5,593 nt of DNA from an uncultured Lachnospiraceae bacterium (GCA_947177515.1 CAMWUU010000249.1:1-5593); one strand, 5' to 3'; counted from the first letter of the stretch, positions 1 through 5,574 are shown. The notes: generated from the letters alone by a model not told the origin. A program made the numbers and translations.

Positions 1-53
1 ACTTTCCCATGTCCCCCCGCTCCGACAATTACTAATTTCTTTCCCCGGATCAT
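1..53 (-). CDS. 5' end of a NeuD/PglD-family sugar O-/N-acetyltransferase (partial, runs off the window)
   Basis: Only the first 17 complete codons and part of an eighteenth are present, reading MIRGKKLVIVGAGGHGKV. The run LVIVGAGGHGKV is the typical N-terminal Rossmann-like strand and glycine loop of NeuD/PglD-type acetyltransferases. These proteins bind a nucleotide sugar through this N-terminal domain and acetylate it with a C-terminal left-handed beta-helix, which lies outside the window. They act in the cytoplasm in surface glycan or sialic/legionaminic-type sugar synthesis. The start is supported by a GGGAGG site (61-66) seven bases upstream of the ATG. A strong promoter lies at 226-254, giving a leader of roughly 165 bases. 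The gene is divergent from the XRE regulator. The family call rests on very few residues; another Rossmann-fold enzyme is possible. Confidence 0.65.
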   Translation of the reverse strand, partial: MIRGKKLVIVGAGGHGK

Positions 54-225
54 TCCTTTGCCTCCCTATATAGATAATTTCTGATATTCACTAACAGTTG
101 ACAAAAGAAACATTGGTCGCTGTTTTTGCCCTGTAAAAGTTTCCTTCCCGTCCATCCCATTTTTCCCCAATATCCCTTTTTTACACCGAATTTCCATCAA
201 AATTCTACTTTTTCCCACTGTGGAC

Positions 226-254
226 ATTATACTTTGTTCAGTGTAAAAAGTCAA
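226..254 (-). promoter_or_regulatory. Sigma-A-type promoter for the acetyltransferase gene
   Basis: On the minus strand TTGACT (249-254) is followed by a 17-base spacer and a perfect TATAAT (226-231). This is the best housekeeping promoter in the window. Transcription would begin near 219 and run about 165 bases to the ATG at 53. The leader is purine-rich. I could not assign it to a known riboswitch class. Confidence 0.75.
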
Positions 255-260
255 CTATCT

Positions 261-298
261 AAATACTTTTACAACCTTTAGAGTACAATATCTATAGT
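261..298 (+). promoter_or_regulatory. Probable promoter for the XRE regulator
   Basis: Two readings are possible. TTTACA (268-273) with TATAGT (293-298) has a long 19-base spacer. TACAAT (284-289) is a better -10 but has only a poor -35 at the right distance. Either would start transcription just before the AGGAGG site at 310-315. The TTTACA overlaps one copy of the TGTAAAA motif that recurs in this spacer, so autoregulation is plausible but unproven. Confidence 0.4.
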
Positions 299-322
299 AT
301 GATACCGCCAGGAGGTTTTCTT

Positions 323-607
323 ATGGTTGATTTTGGAATGACACTGCGCACGCTGCGGCGCAAAGAAGATATGACCCAGGCAGAACTTGCAAGAAAGCTG
401 GATGTAACAAAATCAGTGATCAGCGCTTATGAAAATGGGCTGCGTCTGCCCTCATACGATATCCTGATCCATATATCAAGGATTTTCCATGTCAGTACGG
501 ACTATCTGCTCGGACTAGAGCGTCGCCAGGAAATTGACCTGTCCGGGCTGACGGAGGAAGAGATTGCGGCACTTATGCAACTTATCCGCGCAATGAAAAG
601 AAAATGA
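323..607 (+). CDS. Small XRE-family (Cro/C1-type) helix-turn-helix transcriptional regulator
   Basis: This is a 94-residue cytoplasmic DNA-binding protein. Residues 7-63 form an HTH_3 domain. The segment MTQAELARKLDVTKSVISAY (17-36) is the helix-turn-helix, followed by the usual ENG (37-39), and the domain closes with TDYLLG (59-64). The short tail IDLSGLTEEEIAALMQLIRA (71-90) is predicted helical and resembles the tails of clostridial XRE proteins, where it may aid dimerisation. I chose the ATG at 323 because AGGAGG (310-315) sits seven bases upstream; an in-frame ATG at 299 has no such site and would place the ribosome binding site inside the gene. It is the only plus-strand gene. It diverges from the acetyltransferase gene and could control it or itself; the target is unknown. 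It is not next to phage or toxin genes. It converges on the 78-residue gene with 36 bases between the stop codons and no visible terminator. Confidence 0.9.
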   Translation: MVDFGMTLRTLRRKEDMTQAELARKLDVTKSVISAYENGLRLPSYDILIHISRIFHVSTDYLLGLERRQEIDLSGLTEEEIAALMQLIRAMKRK

Positions 608-643
608 TGCCACTTTTACTTCTTCCCTCCCGCCCCTATCCAT

Positions 644-880
644 TTATATCCCGTCCTCAGACAGTTCCTTTAACCCGCGCAAAAGGTCAAGGTCAGAGTC
701 GAGTACCTTTATATTTGCACGGACGGGAGTCCCTCCCGGTTTTATTATCGTTACTTCTAGTATTGTCCCTTCCTCTATCCCGCATTCCAACATTTTTTTC
801 GCGAAAGCGGAAAATTTCGGATGGTTCTTCTCAAATTTCTTTTTTGCCCCCATTAGCTTAATCATTGCTGCAGGATTCAT
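644..880 (-). CDS. Small conserved-looking hypothetical protein, 78 residues
   Basis: This 78-residue protein begins MNPAAMIKLMGAKKKFEKNH. It has a basic, probably helical first third (residues 5-30), a central beta-rich stretch around EEGTILEVTIIKPGG (36-50), and an acidic helical end (62-76). No signal peptide or membrane segment is visible, so it should be cytoplasmic. I recall similar small proteins with a MNPAA start, an NHPKF motif and an EEGT..E.T..KPG motif in Lachnospiraceae genomes, but no function for them. The start is fixed by GAGGAGG (887-893) six bases upstream of the ATG. The gene lies directly below the hydrolase remnant, whose downstream frame ends inside this ribosome binding site, so it probably belonged to the same transcript. 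No separate promoter is obvious. It is convergent with the XRE gene. Confidence 0.8.
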   Translation of the reverse strand: MNPAAMIKLMGAKKKFEKNHPKFSAFAKKMLECGIEEGTILEVTIIKPGGTPVRANIKVLDSDLDLLRGLKELSEDGI

Positions 881-892
881 AGCTTTCCTCCT

Positions 893-1067
893 CTATCTTC
901 GAACGGCCCACCACAAAGGTACCCAGCCGTTTTCTCCGTATTTTCCCCATTCCACCCGCTCAAGTAAGCCTAATGCATTTTTAAGTGCACAATCAAAGTT
1001 TTGCATAATAGAGCAATGGCTTATCCACATGATAACCGACCCCCGGAAACAAAACTGCCAATTTCAT
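893..1067 (-). pseudogene. Remnant of a small alpha/beta-hydrolase gene
   Basis: An ATG at 1067, seventeen bases after the stop of the 161-residue gene and preceded by GAAGGA, opens the frame MKLAVLFPGVGYHVDKPLLY. It then hits TGA (993-995) after only 24 residues. The LFPGxGY..DKPLLYY pattern matches, from memory, the N-terminus of a clostridial alpha/beta-hydrolase family that normally runs to roughly 200 residues or more. Overlapping by 14 bases in another frame is an open stretch of 37 codons (893-1006), beginning MQNFDCALKNALGLLERVEW. It has no ribosome binding site, yet it reads like an internal amphipathic helix. The simplest reading is one gene that lost an internal segment and its frame near 995-1006 and then its entire 3' part. 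Alternatives are two unrelated micro-ORFs or a sequencing error plus deletion. The nucleophile and catalytic His regions are absent, so any product should be inactive. Confidence 0.5.
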
Positions 1068-1084
1068 CTTGCTTCCTTCGTCCT

Positions 1085-1570
1085 TTAGGCATTTGCTGCC
1101 GCAGCACTAGCCAGGCTTTCCATCCCGCTAATCTGCTCATTTTCCGGCTGCGAAAGCTCCGTATTTTTCACCTCCACAACCTGCGGCTTTGTTTCTGGGC
1201 AGTCCCTTTCCCCCTCTTGCTTTGTTTGCTTGTTGACCGGATCATCCGGATCGGAAATCTTCAGACTTTTTACCCGGACACTCTGTCCGCAGCGCACTGT
1301 GATAACAAGCATCTTTGTACCGTCCGGCTTTACCACAATCCTGCTCTCGGTTTCTGTTTTGGGCATCGCCTTCCCATTTTCTCCCCCCGCCGCTCTTGCA
1401 TCGTCAATAAGGTTTTGTTTCCCGTGCTTTACCGCTGCTTCCTCTTCTTCCTCCTGAAACAGCCTCGCCCTACTCCTTGCCGCTTCTGCTTCGCTAAGAC
1501 CTTTTACCTGCCCCCTGCTAAAACCTTCCTTACTAAACTGGGAACCGTAAAAAATATCGCCGCAAATCAT
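1085..1570 (-). CDS. Uncharacterised 161-residue protein with a SigD/FliA-type promoter
   Basis: I do not recognise a named function. The protein is hydrophilic, with no signal peptide or membrane segment. An N-terminal part starts MICGDIFYGSQF. An Ala/Arg/Glu-rich helix (27-60) follows, including a run of five Glu (40-44). A compact beta-like core, RIVVKPDGTKMLVITVRCG (77-95), is followed by VKSLKISDPDDP (100-111). The tail is polar and ends in Ala-rich sequence (154-161). I recall KPDG(S/T)..LV(I/V)T....SLKIS patterns in unannotated Lachnospiraceae proteins. I chose the ATG at 1570 because AAGGAGGG (1578-1585) lies seven bases upstream; an in-frame TTG at 1606 has no such support. The gene heads a small cluster with the hydrolase remnant and the 78-residue gene. 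Its promoter (1631-1657) suggests expression with motility or chemotaxis genes, which is an inference from the promoter alone. Confidence 0.75.
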   Translation of the reverse strand: MICGDIFYGSQFSKEGFSRGQVKGLSEAEAARSRARLFQEEEEEAAVKHGKQNLIDDARAAGGENGKAMPKTETESRIVVKPDGTKMLVITVRCGQSVRVKSLKISDPDDPVNKQTKQEGERDCPETKPQVVEVKNTELSQPENEQISGMESLASAAAANA

Positions 1571-1630
1571 TTTCCTGCCCTCCTTATTATTCTTTATCGG
1601 TAGCAAAAAACTTCTGCCCCGTCCTCTCTT

Positions 1631-1657
1631 ATATCGGCAATTTTTTCCCTTCCCTTA
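1631..1657 (-). promoter_or_regulatory. SigD/FliA (sigma-28)-type promoter upstream of the 161-residue gene
   Basis: The minus strand reads TAAG (1654-1657), exactly 15 bases, then GCCGATAT (1631-1638). The Bacillus SigD consensus is TAAA-N15-GCCGATAT, so the -10 is perfect, the spacing is exact and the -35 matches at three of four bases. Transcription would start near 1625 and give a leader of about 55 bases before the ATG at 1570. I saw no good sigma-A promoter in the same spacer. Confidence 0.65.
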
Positions 1658-1723
1658 ACCCGCCTTTTTAAGTATTTTGTCCATTATTGCCTGATTCCCC
1701 TAACGACGCACAGGTTCCAGTTG

Positions 1724-1757
1724 AAAAAGAAGGGCTGTTTTTTGTCAACAGCCCTTC
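1724..1757 (-). terminator. Rho-independent terminator of pgi
   Basis: On the minus strand GAAGGGCTGTT (1747-1757) pairs perfectly over 11 bases with AACAGCCCTTC (1729-1739) around a 7-base loop. TTTTT (1724-1728) follows immediately. It lies 30 bases beyond the pgi stop codon and separates pgi from the 161-residue gene. The plus strand has no T-run after the stem, so it acts in one direction. Confidence 0.92.
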
Positions 1758-1786
1758 CCTATACATTCTGTTATAATTCTGTTATT

Positions 1787-3133
1787 TTACAGCCTTTTTT
1801 GCAGTTCCCTGCCCAGTTCTTCAAACCCAGGCTTCCCAAGCAGTGCAAACATATTTTTCTTGTAACTTTCCACACCCGGCTGGTCAAACGGGTTCACCCC
1901 GAGCAGATACCCGGATATACCACATGCAAACTCAAAGAAATAAAATAACTCGCCAAGTGAGAATTCCGTCTGCGCCGGAAGGTTGACTAGGAGGTTCGGT
2001 ACATCGCCGTCCGTGTGTGCCAGTCTAGTTCCCTTCATCGCGCTCTTATTAATAAAATCCACACTCTTGCCGGCAAGGTAATTCAGGCCGTCTAAGTCAA
2101 CTTCCTCCTTTTCCAGGATAACCTCACAGGTAGGGGTTTCAAGATTGATCACTTTTTCGAACATTGTGCGCTGCCCGTCCTGGATAAACTGCCCCATGGA
2201 ATGAAGATCTGTCGTCAGATCCACAGCCGCCGGGAAAATTCCCTTCTGATCCTTCCCCTCGCTCTCGCCGTAAAGCTGCTTCCACCACTCCCCAACATAG
2301 TGCAGGGATGGCTCATAATTGCAGAGAATTTCAATGGATTTGTTCTTGCGAAGCAGGATATTGCGCACCGCCGCATATAGCATGGAGTCATTTTCCTCAA
2401 AAGGCTTGTTCAGGCATTTCTCACGCATACTTGCCGCGCCTTCCATTAACGCAGTGATATCCGCACCGCTGACTGCGATCGGGAGAAGTCCAACCGCCGT
2501 CAGCACCGAAAAGCGCCCGCCGACATCGTCCGGGACAACAAAACTCTCATATCCTTCCTCCGTCGCAAGGTTTTTCAGCGCTCCCCTTGCCTTATCAGTC
2601 GTCGCATAAATGCGCTTTGCTGCCTCCGCCTTACCGTACTTCTCAATTAACATTTTCTTAAATACACGGAATGCAATTGCCGGCTCCGTTGTGGTTCCGG
2701 ACTTGCTGATAATATTAACTGAGAAATCACGGTTTCCGATAACCTGCATCAGATGTGTAATATAAGTGCTGCTGATATTGTTTCCGACATAATAGATCTC
2801 CGGTGTCTTACGCACTTCTTTTGATACAGAATTATAAAAGCTATGGCGCAAGAACTCGATTGCCGCCCGCGCACCGAGATAGGAACCGCCGATCCCGATT
2901 ACTACAAGCACCTCGGAATCCCCCTGGATTTTTTCCGCCGCCTTTTTAATGCGTGCGAATTCTTCCTTATCGTAGTTTACCGGTAAATCAATCCAGCCAA
3001 GGAAATCATTCCCTGCACCGGTTCTTGCAAGAAGCTCCGCCCGCGCCGCTTCCGCCGCTTTCTTCATGTAGCATACCTCATCCTCCCGGATGAATTTTTT
3101 GGTTGCGCTGTAATCAAATGTTACGTTCGCCAT
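1787..3133 (-). CDS. pgi: Glucose-6-phosphate isomerase
   Basis: This 448-residue cytoplasmic enzyme interconverts glucose 6-phosphate and fructose 6-phosphate in glycolysis and gluconeogenesis. Its length is normal for the short Firmicutes-type Pgi. Visible motifs are IGIGGSYLGAR (79-89), the sugar-phosphate loop SKSGTTTE (143-150), signature DDVGGRFSVLTAVG (202-215), GESEGKD with the catalytic Glu290, LHSMGQ with His311, and FDQPGVESYKKNMF (416-429) with Lys425. The three residues fall at the positions known from the Geobacillus stearothermophilus enzyme. The start is the ATG at 3133: AAGGAG (3143-3148) is nine bases away. The in-frame ATG at 3139, which would add two residues, is only three bases from it. 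The gene has its own promoter (3249-3277) and terminator (1724-1757). Nothing appears missing or altered. Confidence 0.97.
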   Translation of the reverse strand: MANVTFDYSATKKFIREDEVCYMKKAAEAARAELLARTGAGNDFLGWIDLPVNYDKEEFARIKKAAEKIQGDSEVLVVIGIGGSYLGARAAIEFLRHSFYNSVSKEVRKTPEIYYVGNNISSTYITHLMQVIGNRDFSVNIISKSGTTTEPAIAFRVFKKMLIEKYGKAEAAKRIYATTDKARGALKNLATEEGYESFVVPDDVGGRFSVLTAVGLLPIAVSGADITALMEGAASMREKCLNKPFEENDSMLYAAVRNILLRKNKSIEILCNYEPSLHYVGEWWKQLYGESEGKDQKGIFPAAVDLTTDLHSMGQFIQDGQRTMFEKVINLETPTCEVILEKEEVDLDGLNYLAGKSVDFINKSAMKGTRLAHTDGDVPNLLVNLPAQTEFSLGELFYFFEFACGISGYLLGVNPFDQPGVESYKKNMFALLGKPGFEELGRELQKRL

Positions 3134-3224
3134 GGTCATACTCTCCTTTTCCCATTTGTTTCGTTTCGGCTTATCGCATGCAATCCCCCCATCTCCCGAA
3201 CCTTAAAAAAATGTCCCAAATTGG

Positions 3225-3236
3225 ATGGGATCCCAT
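3225..3236. repeat. Perfect 12-base palindrome in the pgi leader
   Basis: ATGGGATCCCAT is a perfect dyad located about 5-17 bases downstream of the predicted pgi transcription start. A further TGGGA half-site lies nearby on the minus strand, in TTTGGGACA (3213-3221). The position just after the promoter suits a repressor operator, but no regulator is identified and chance is possible. Confidence 0.4.
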
Positions 3237-3248
3237 ACCATTACCCTT

Positions 3249-3277
3249 ATTTTACCAGAATAACCATATCCTTGCAA
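3249..3277 (-). promoter_or_regulatory. Sigma-A-type promoter for pgi
   Basis: On the minus strand TTGCAA (3272-3277), a 17-base spacer and TAAAAT (3249-3254) are present. TG sits one base upstream of the -10, making an extended -10 element. The predicted start is near 3242, leaving a leader of about 109 bases. The membrane-protein gene upstream ends at 3321 with no terminator that I can see, so read-through into pgi is also possible. Confidence 0.65.
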
Positions 3278-3320
3278 TCTTTTTTTCTGACAATTTCCGA
3301 TTCTGTAACGAATCTTACTC

Positions 3321-4514
3321 TCAAACTAAAAATTCCCGCAGCACTTCCTCAATCAATGCACCGTTTTCCTGATCCTTCCCAATCTGCGCCGCCAACAGCG
3401 GGGCAGCCTCATCCAGGGCATTTTCCCTTTTCAGCATTTCAAGCGCAGCGGCCAACTGCTCAACTGCCTCCCTCGACGGGGTTTTCTGTGCCCCCTGCCC
3501 GAGTGCTTCACTATCTAGGGCTGCCTCCTGCGAGCCTGCAATCTCTTCATCCCTACCCGTGTCCTGTGAAATCTCACGCTTTAACTCATACTTCATATGC
3601 TCCCGCTTTTTGCGTGCCATCATATCTTTTTTGCTTTCCCTGCGCATCTTTTTATCGGACTGCTCTTCGGTTTTGCCACCCATATTGTTTGCCCTGCTGT
3701 TCTTTCCACCTTCTTCCTCCATCTCCTGTCCCGCCCTGCGTCCTGCTACGTAAAACTTCGGGGCTGCTTTCCCGCTCCTTCCCATATCCTGGCCAAAACT
3801 TTCCTCCTCCAGTGCCGCACTCTGCTGTGATGCACCCTCCAATCTGTTTTGGCTGGACTTTGCCGAAGCCGTATAGGCATTCGCCCCGGTTTTGCCATCC
3901 CGGGAGAATGAAACATCATCCAAAACAGTATCCTCTCCATCTTCACCAAAATCATTCATATAAGATGCTTCTTCAAAAATCTCTTCCTCCGGTAGCATAT
4001 CATCCTCCGGCAAACCCATCCGGTTCTCAAAATAATCCACAAGATTGCGTTTGATCTGTTTCTTTTTTTCCCCAAGATTTGCGATATTATCCACCACAAT
4101 ATCCACAATCACGGTCCATGTTCCAATAAAAAAAGTAAACAGCACAGCCTCCCTTTCCACCTGGTAAAAAACGCTAGACACCGCAGAAACCGCAAGTAAT
4201 CCCGCGCATAATATCCATGCTTGTCCACCAATCTTATCCCATGTGGATAACAATATCCCCATGAATTTTTTCCCTTCTATGTACTTATCCACAAAGATAT
4301 CCACGTTGTTCACCCTGCCGTTTTCGTCCATGCAGTCCTCATAATCCTGCCGCATTCTGACCAGCCATTTTTTTCTTGCCTTGTCCATCTTCTGCGTCCA
4401 GTGAAGTTGTCGGTTATAGTAGGCGGACAATAAAACTTTCAGCACCGCACCCGCACCGCATACCCCAGCCATCAGATAAAGAAACACCCCGTTCGTCAAC
4501 CATTCCTGTAACAT
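3321..4514 (-). CDS. Uncharacterised membrane protein with a long charged cytoplasmic-type tail
   Basis: This 397-residue protein has no function that I recognise. The first hydrophobic segment is at about residues 8-30. A basic linker follows, carrying a conserved-looking VNNVDIFVDKYIEG (68-81). Two close membrane segments lie at about 99-117 and 122-141, with VDNIANLG (141-148) just after. The rest (about 150-397) is hydrophilic. It has an acidic stretch (168-200), a Ser/Gln/Ala-rich disordered part (215-280), a Lys/Arg/Glu-rich probable coiled coil (282-316), and an ordered-looking helical end, VEQLAAALEMLKRENALDEA (351-370) to IEEVLREFLV (388-397). The NNVDIFVDKY part resembles, from memory, unannotated Lachnospiraceae membrane proteins. 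The start is the ATG at 4514 because GGAGGG (4522-4527) lies seven bases upstream; the same frame stays open to 4772 but that stretch contains a terminator hairpin. The gene lies between coaX and pgi without an obvious link to either. Confidence 0.85.
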   Translation of the reverse strand: MLQEWLTNGVFLYLMAGVCGAGAVLKVLLSAYYNRQLHWTQKMDKARKKWLVRMRQDYEDCMDENGRVNNVDIFVDKYIEGKKFMGILLSTWDKIGGQAWILCAGLLAVSAVSSVFYQVEREAVLFTFFIGTWTVIVDIVVDNIANLGEKKKQIKRNLVDYFENRMGLPEDDMLPEEEIFEEASYMNDFGEDGEDTVLDDVSFSRDGKTGANAYTASAKSSQNRLEGASQQSAALEEESFGQDMGRSGKAAPKFYVAGRRAGQEMEEEGGKNSRANNMGGKTEEQSDKKMRRESKKDMMARKKREHMKYELKREISQDTGRDEEIAGSQEAALDSEALGQGAQKTPSREAVEQLAAALEMLKRENALDEAAPLLAAQIGKDQENGALIEEVLREFLV

Positions 4515-4574
4515 AATAAATCCCTCCATTTTTGTTTTGCTGTCCATGCGCCGGCCTGTCAACCAAAAAAACAT

Positions 4575-4604
4575 ATTGTACCTTTTACACCCGAAGCCTG
4601 CCAC
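4575..4604 (-). promoter_or_regulatory. Possible promoter for the membrane-protein gene
   Basis: The minus strand has GTGGCA (4599-4604), an 18-base spacer and TACAAT (4575-4580). This would start transcription near 4568, about 55 bases before the ATG. Two perfect TTGACA words (4613-4618 and 4557-4562) are nearby, but neither has a decent -10 at the right distance. Confidence 0.35.
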
Positions 4605-4627
4605 ATTTTTACTGTCAACTTTTGTCC

Positions 4628-4678
4628 AAAAAAATGGTATATTGGAATTTCCATTTTTCGGCAATTCCAATATACCAT
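4628..4678 (-). terminator. Long hairpin with T-tract downstream of coaX
   Basis: ATGGTATATTGGAATT (4634-4649) and AATTCCAATATACCAT (4663-4678) form a perfect 16-base stem with a 13-base loop. Read on the minus strand the stem runs into seven T residues, and in RNA it can extend through a G-U pair into flanking A/U pairs to about 22 pairs. It lies about 100 bases after the coaX stop. The stem is AT-rich, unlike a classic terminator. On the plus strand CTTTTT follows the stem, so it might work in both directions. Confidence 0.7.
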
Positions 4679-4681
4679 CTT

Positions 4682-4697
4682 TTTCCAAATTTGGAAA
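4682..4697. repeat. Perfect 16-base palindrome beside the coaX hairpin
   Basis: TTTCCAAATTTGGAAA is a perfect dyad with no spacer, four bases from the end of the 16-base-stem hairpin. On the minus strand it is transcribed after coaX and before the terminator. It could be part of a processing or stabilising structure or a protein-binding site; nothing identifies which. Confidence 0.5.
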
Positions 4698-4776
4698 GAT
4701 TTTTCGTGTGAAAGATTTCGACAAACCAGGTCTTTTCCTCCCGGAATCGCCCGTATTTTCTGCTTTCTGCACGATT

Positions 4777-5574
4777 TTACCCGACCGGGTGCTTCTCCTG
4801 CTGCCCGGTGCAGTTCCTCTGGTAGATACACCAGAGTCCCTTCATGGTCAGCATCGGATCATACACATCAATCAGCTTTGTTTCGTCCGAGATAATCTTG
4901 CCAAGCCCGCCCGTGGCCACGACCTTAAGATCCGGCAAATTGGCTTCTTTTTTTACCTGCCTGATAATATACTCCGTCTGCCCGATATAGCCATACACCA
5001 GCCCCGCCTGCATGCTGCTGACTGTTTCTTTCGCAAGGATGGAGGCAGGTTTTTTAATCTCGATCTCCGGAAGCTTCGCTGTCCCGTTCCAGAGCGCATT
5101 CGCGCAGATGGCTATGCCCGGGCTGGTAATACCCGCCGCAAACGCCCCGTCCGCAAGGATCAGGTCGTAAGTTGTCGCCGTCCCGAAATCGATTACAAAG
5201 ACCGGTCCGCCGTAAAGTTCATATGCCGCCACTGCATCCACAATACGATCCGCACCAATCTCCCTTGGGTTTCCTGTAATAATCTTGATCCCAGTTCGGA
5301 TTCCGGTGCCAACAATCATCGGTTCCTTCCCAAAATATTTAATGATGCTGCTTGTTAGCGAGTACATCACACCCGGTACAACGGATGAGATGATCACATC
5401 CTTAATTTGCGCCGGAACCATCTGCCTTGCCTCAAGCAGCCCCAAAAACTGTACGCCAAACTCGTCCGAAGTGCGCGGTGTGCGTGTTGTAAGGCGGAAA
5501 CTTGCCTCCACCCCGCCATCTTTTAATACGGCGATTGTAATATTTGTATTGCCAACATCGATTGCAAGTATCAT
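4777..5574 (-). CDS. coaX: Type III pantothenate kinase
   Basis: This 265-residue cytoplasmic enzyme phosphorylates pantothenate to 4'-phosphopantothenate, the first committed step of coenzyme A synthesis. It belongs to the ASKHA (acetate kinase/sugar kinase/Hsp70/actin) fold and has the usual length. Visible motifs are the phosphate loop DVGNTN (6-11), SSVVPGV (63-69), GNPREIGADRIVDAVAAY (101-118) with the proposed catalytic Asp109, VIDFGTATTYD (127-137), GITSPGI (148-154) and ATGGLG (220-225). The enzyme family needs a monovalent cation and is not feedback-inhibited by CoA. The start at 5574 has AAAGGGG upstream. The bases ATGA at the start would also give an upstream gene a TGA overlapping this ATG, which would mean translational coupling, but too little upstream sequence is present to show that gene. 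The hairpin at 4628-4678 probably ends the transcript. Confidence 0.97.
   Translation of the reverse strand: MILAIDVGNTNITIAVLKDGGVEASFRLTTRTPRTSDEFGVQFLGLLEARQMVPAQIKDVIISSVVPGVMYSLTSSIIKYFGKEPMIVGTGIRTGIKIITGNPREIGADRIVDAVAAYELYGGPVFVIDFGTATTYDLILADGAFAAGITSPGIAICANALWNGTAKLPEIEIKKPASILAKETVSSMQAGLVYGYIGQTEYIIRQVKKEANLPDLKVVATGGLGKIISDETKLIDVYDPMLTMKGLWCIYQRNCTGQQEKHPVG

Noticed and set aside
54..219. Possible riboswitch in the acetyltransferase leader, prompted by a CAGGGCAAA word like that in c-di-GMP-I riboswitches
   Set aside because: The other hallmark, a downstream GACGCAAAGC-like segment with paired arms, is missing, and I see no stable fold.
150..220. MraZ-like TGGG repeats on the minus strand, for example two TGGG(G/A) words ten bases apart near 155-170
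   Set aside because: The leader is generally G/A-rich, only two words fit the spacing, and the downstream gene is not part of a dcw cluster.
66..254. A 62-codon open frame on the minus strand upstream of the acetyltransferase gene
   Set aside because: It starts inside the -35 element of the strong promoter at 226-254 and contains the -10. It has no ribosome binding site and the product has no recognisable pattern. It is leader sequence.
1594..1601. Second sigma-28-like -10 word, ACCGATAA, on the minus strand
   Set aside because: No TAAA-like -35 lies 15 bases upstream, so it is not a promoter by this criterion.
1001..1603. Long plus-strand open frame of 200 codons opposite the 161-residue gene
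   Set aside because: It is antisense to a gene with a good ribosome binding site, is rich in Cys/Phe/Pro/Arg as mirror frames often are, and has no ribosome binding site.
1653..1684. Nine-codon frame MDKILKKAG on the minus strand above the SigD-type promoter
   Set aside because: It has no ribosome binding site, is too short to judge, and lies between the pgi terminator and the promoter.
3221..4054. Plus-strand open frame of 277 codons opposite the membrane-protein gene
   Set aside because: Its Pro/Ser/His/Phe-rich product is the mirror of the charged tail on the other strand. It has no ribosome binding site and overlaps the pgi promoter.
4515..4772. In-frame N-terminal extension of the membrane protein by 86 residues
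   Set aside because: The stretch covers the coaX terminator hairpin and the palindrome, has no good start site, and the ATG at 4514 has an ideal GGAGGG site. The open frame is chance.
4537..5358. Plus-strand open frame of 273 codons opposite coaX
   Set aside because: It is antisense to an unmistakable coaX gene and no domain is visible.
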